From contig CALMDF010000156.1 of NCBI GenBank assembly GCA_937864895.1, forward strand, positions 1 through 5,778: a DNA stretch of 5,778 bases, written 5' to 3'. Position numbers and translations under genes: made by a program. The notes under the pieces were generated by a model that was not told the DNA's origin, made no database searches, and saw only the letters and a program-made list of their open reading frames with translations. Numbering within the stretch: the first letter of the stretch is position 1; every line of letters begins with the position of its first letter. The stretch is from an uncultured Holophagales bacterium (GTDB taxonomy: Bacteria > Acidobacteriota > Thermoanaerobaculia > UBA5066). Of the stretch, positions 5,771 through 5,778 are shown piece after piece.

Positions 5771-5778
5771 GGCTTGTT

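Overview
The window is very GC-rich and comes from a Gram-negative (diderm) bacterium. It encodes an FtsX-type inner-membrane permease, a secreted LolA-like periplasmic protein and an outer-membrane beta-barrel ending in a terminal Phe. The GC-rich codon use would fit groups such as Acidobacteriota or Myxococcota, but nothing here fixes the taxon. No rRNA, tRNA, CRISPR array, transposase or integrase is visible.

Layout. (1) 2-2362 (+) is the 3' part of a large FtsX/MacB-type ABC permease that runs off the left edge. (2) 2355-3152 (+) overlaps it by 8 bp and encodes a LolA-like 'outer membrane lipoprotein-sorting' protein. (3) 3153-3204 is a short intergenic stretch with a perfect 11-bp-arm palindrome plus a third half-site. 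This looks like an operator and runs into the start codon of the next gene. (4) 3205-3540 (+) is a small winged-helix regulator. (5) 3537-5357 (+) starts on a TTG overlapping the regulator stop. It reads without interruption through an AbiEii-like nucleotidyltransferase and then through a signal-peptide-like segment and an outer-membrane barrel. (6) 5371-about 5724 (-) is convergent, 13 bp away, and encodes a small membrane-anchored protein of a conserved uncharacterised family. (7) 5741-5770 is a strong GC hairpin upstream of that gene.

How the genes fit together. Permease, LolA-like protein and barrel form a plausible envelope relay: inner-membrane extraction, periplasmic carrier, outer-membrane acceptor. 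The regulator/nucleotidyltransferase pair resembles an autoregulated toxin-antitoxin-type cassette and sits inside that relay operon. The barrel has no ATG/GTG/TTG codon of its own near its signal peptide, so in the sequence as given it can only be reached through the nucleotidyltransferase frame. That may be a real fusion, damage from cassette insertion, or a sequence error. The minus-strand gene also lacks a canonical start where its membrane anchor begins. These two anomalies, and the operator, are the points most worth checking.
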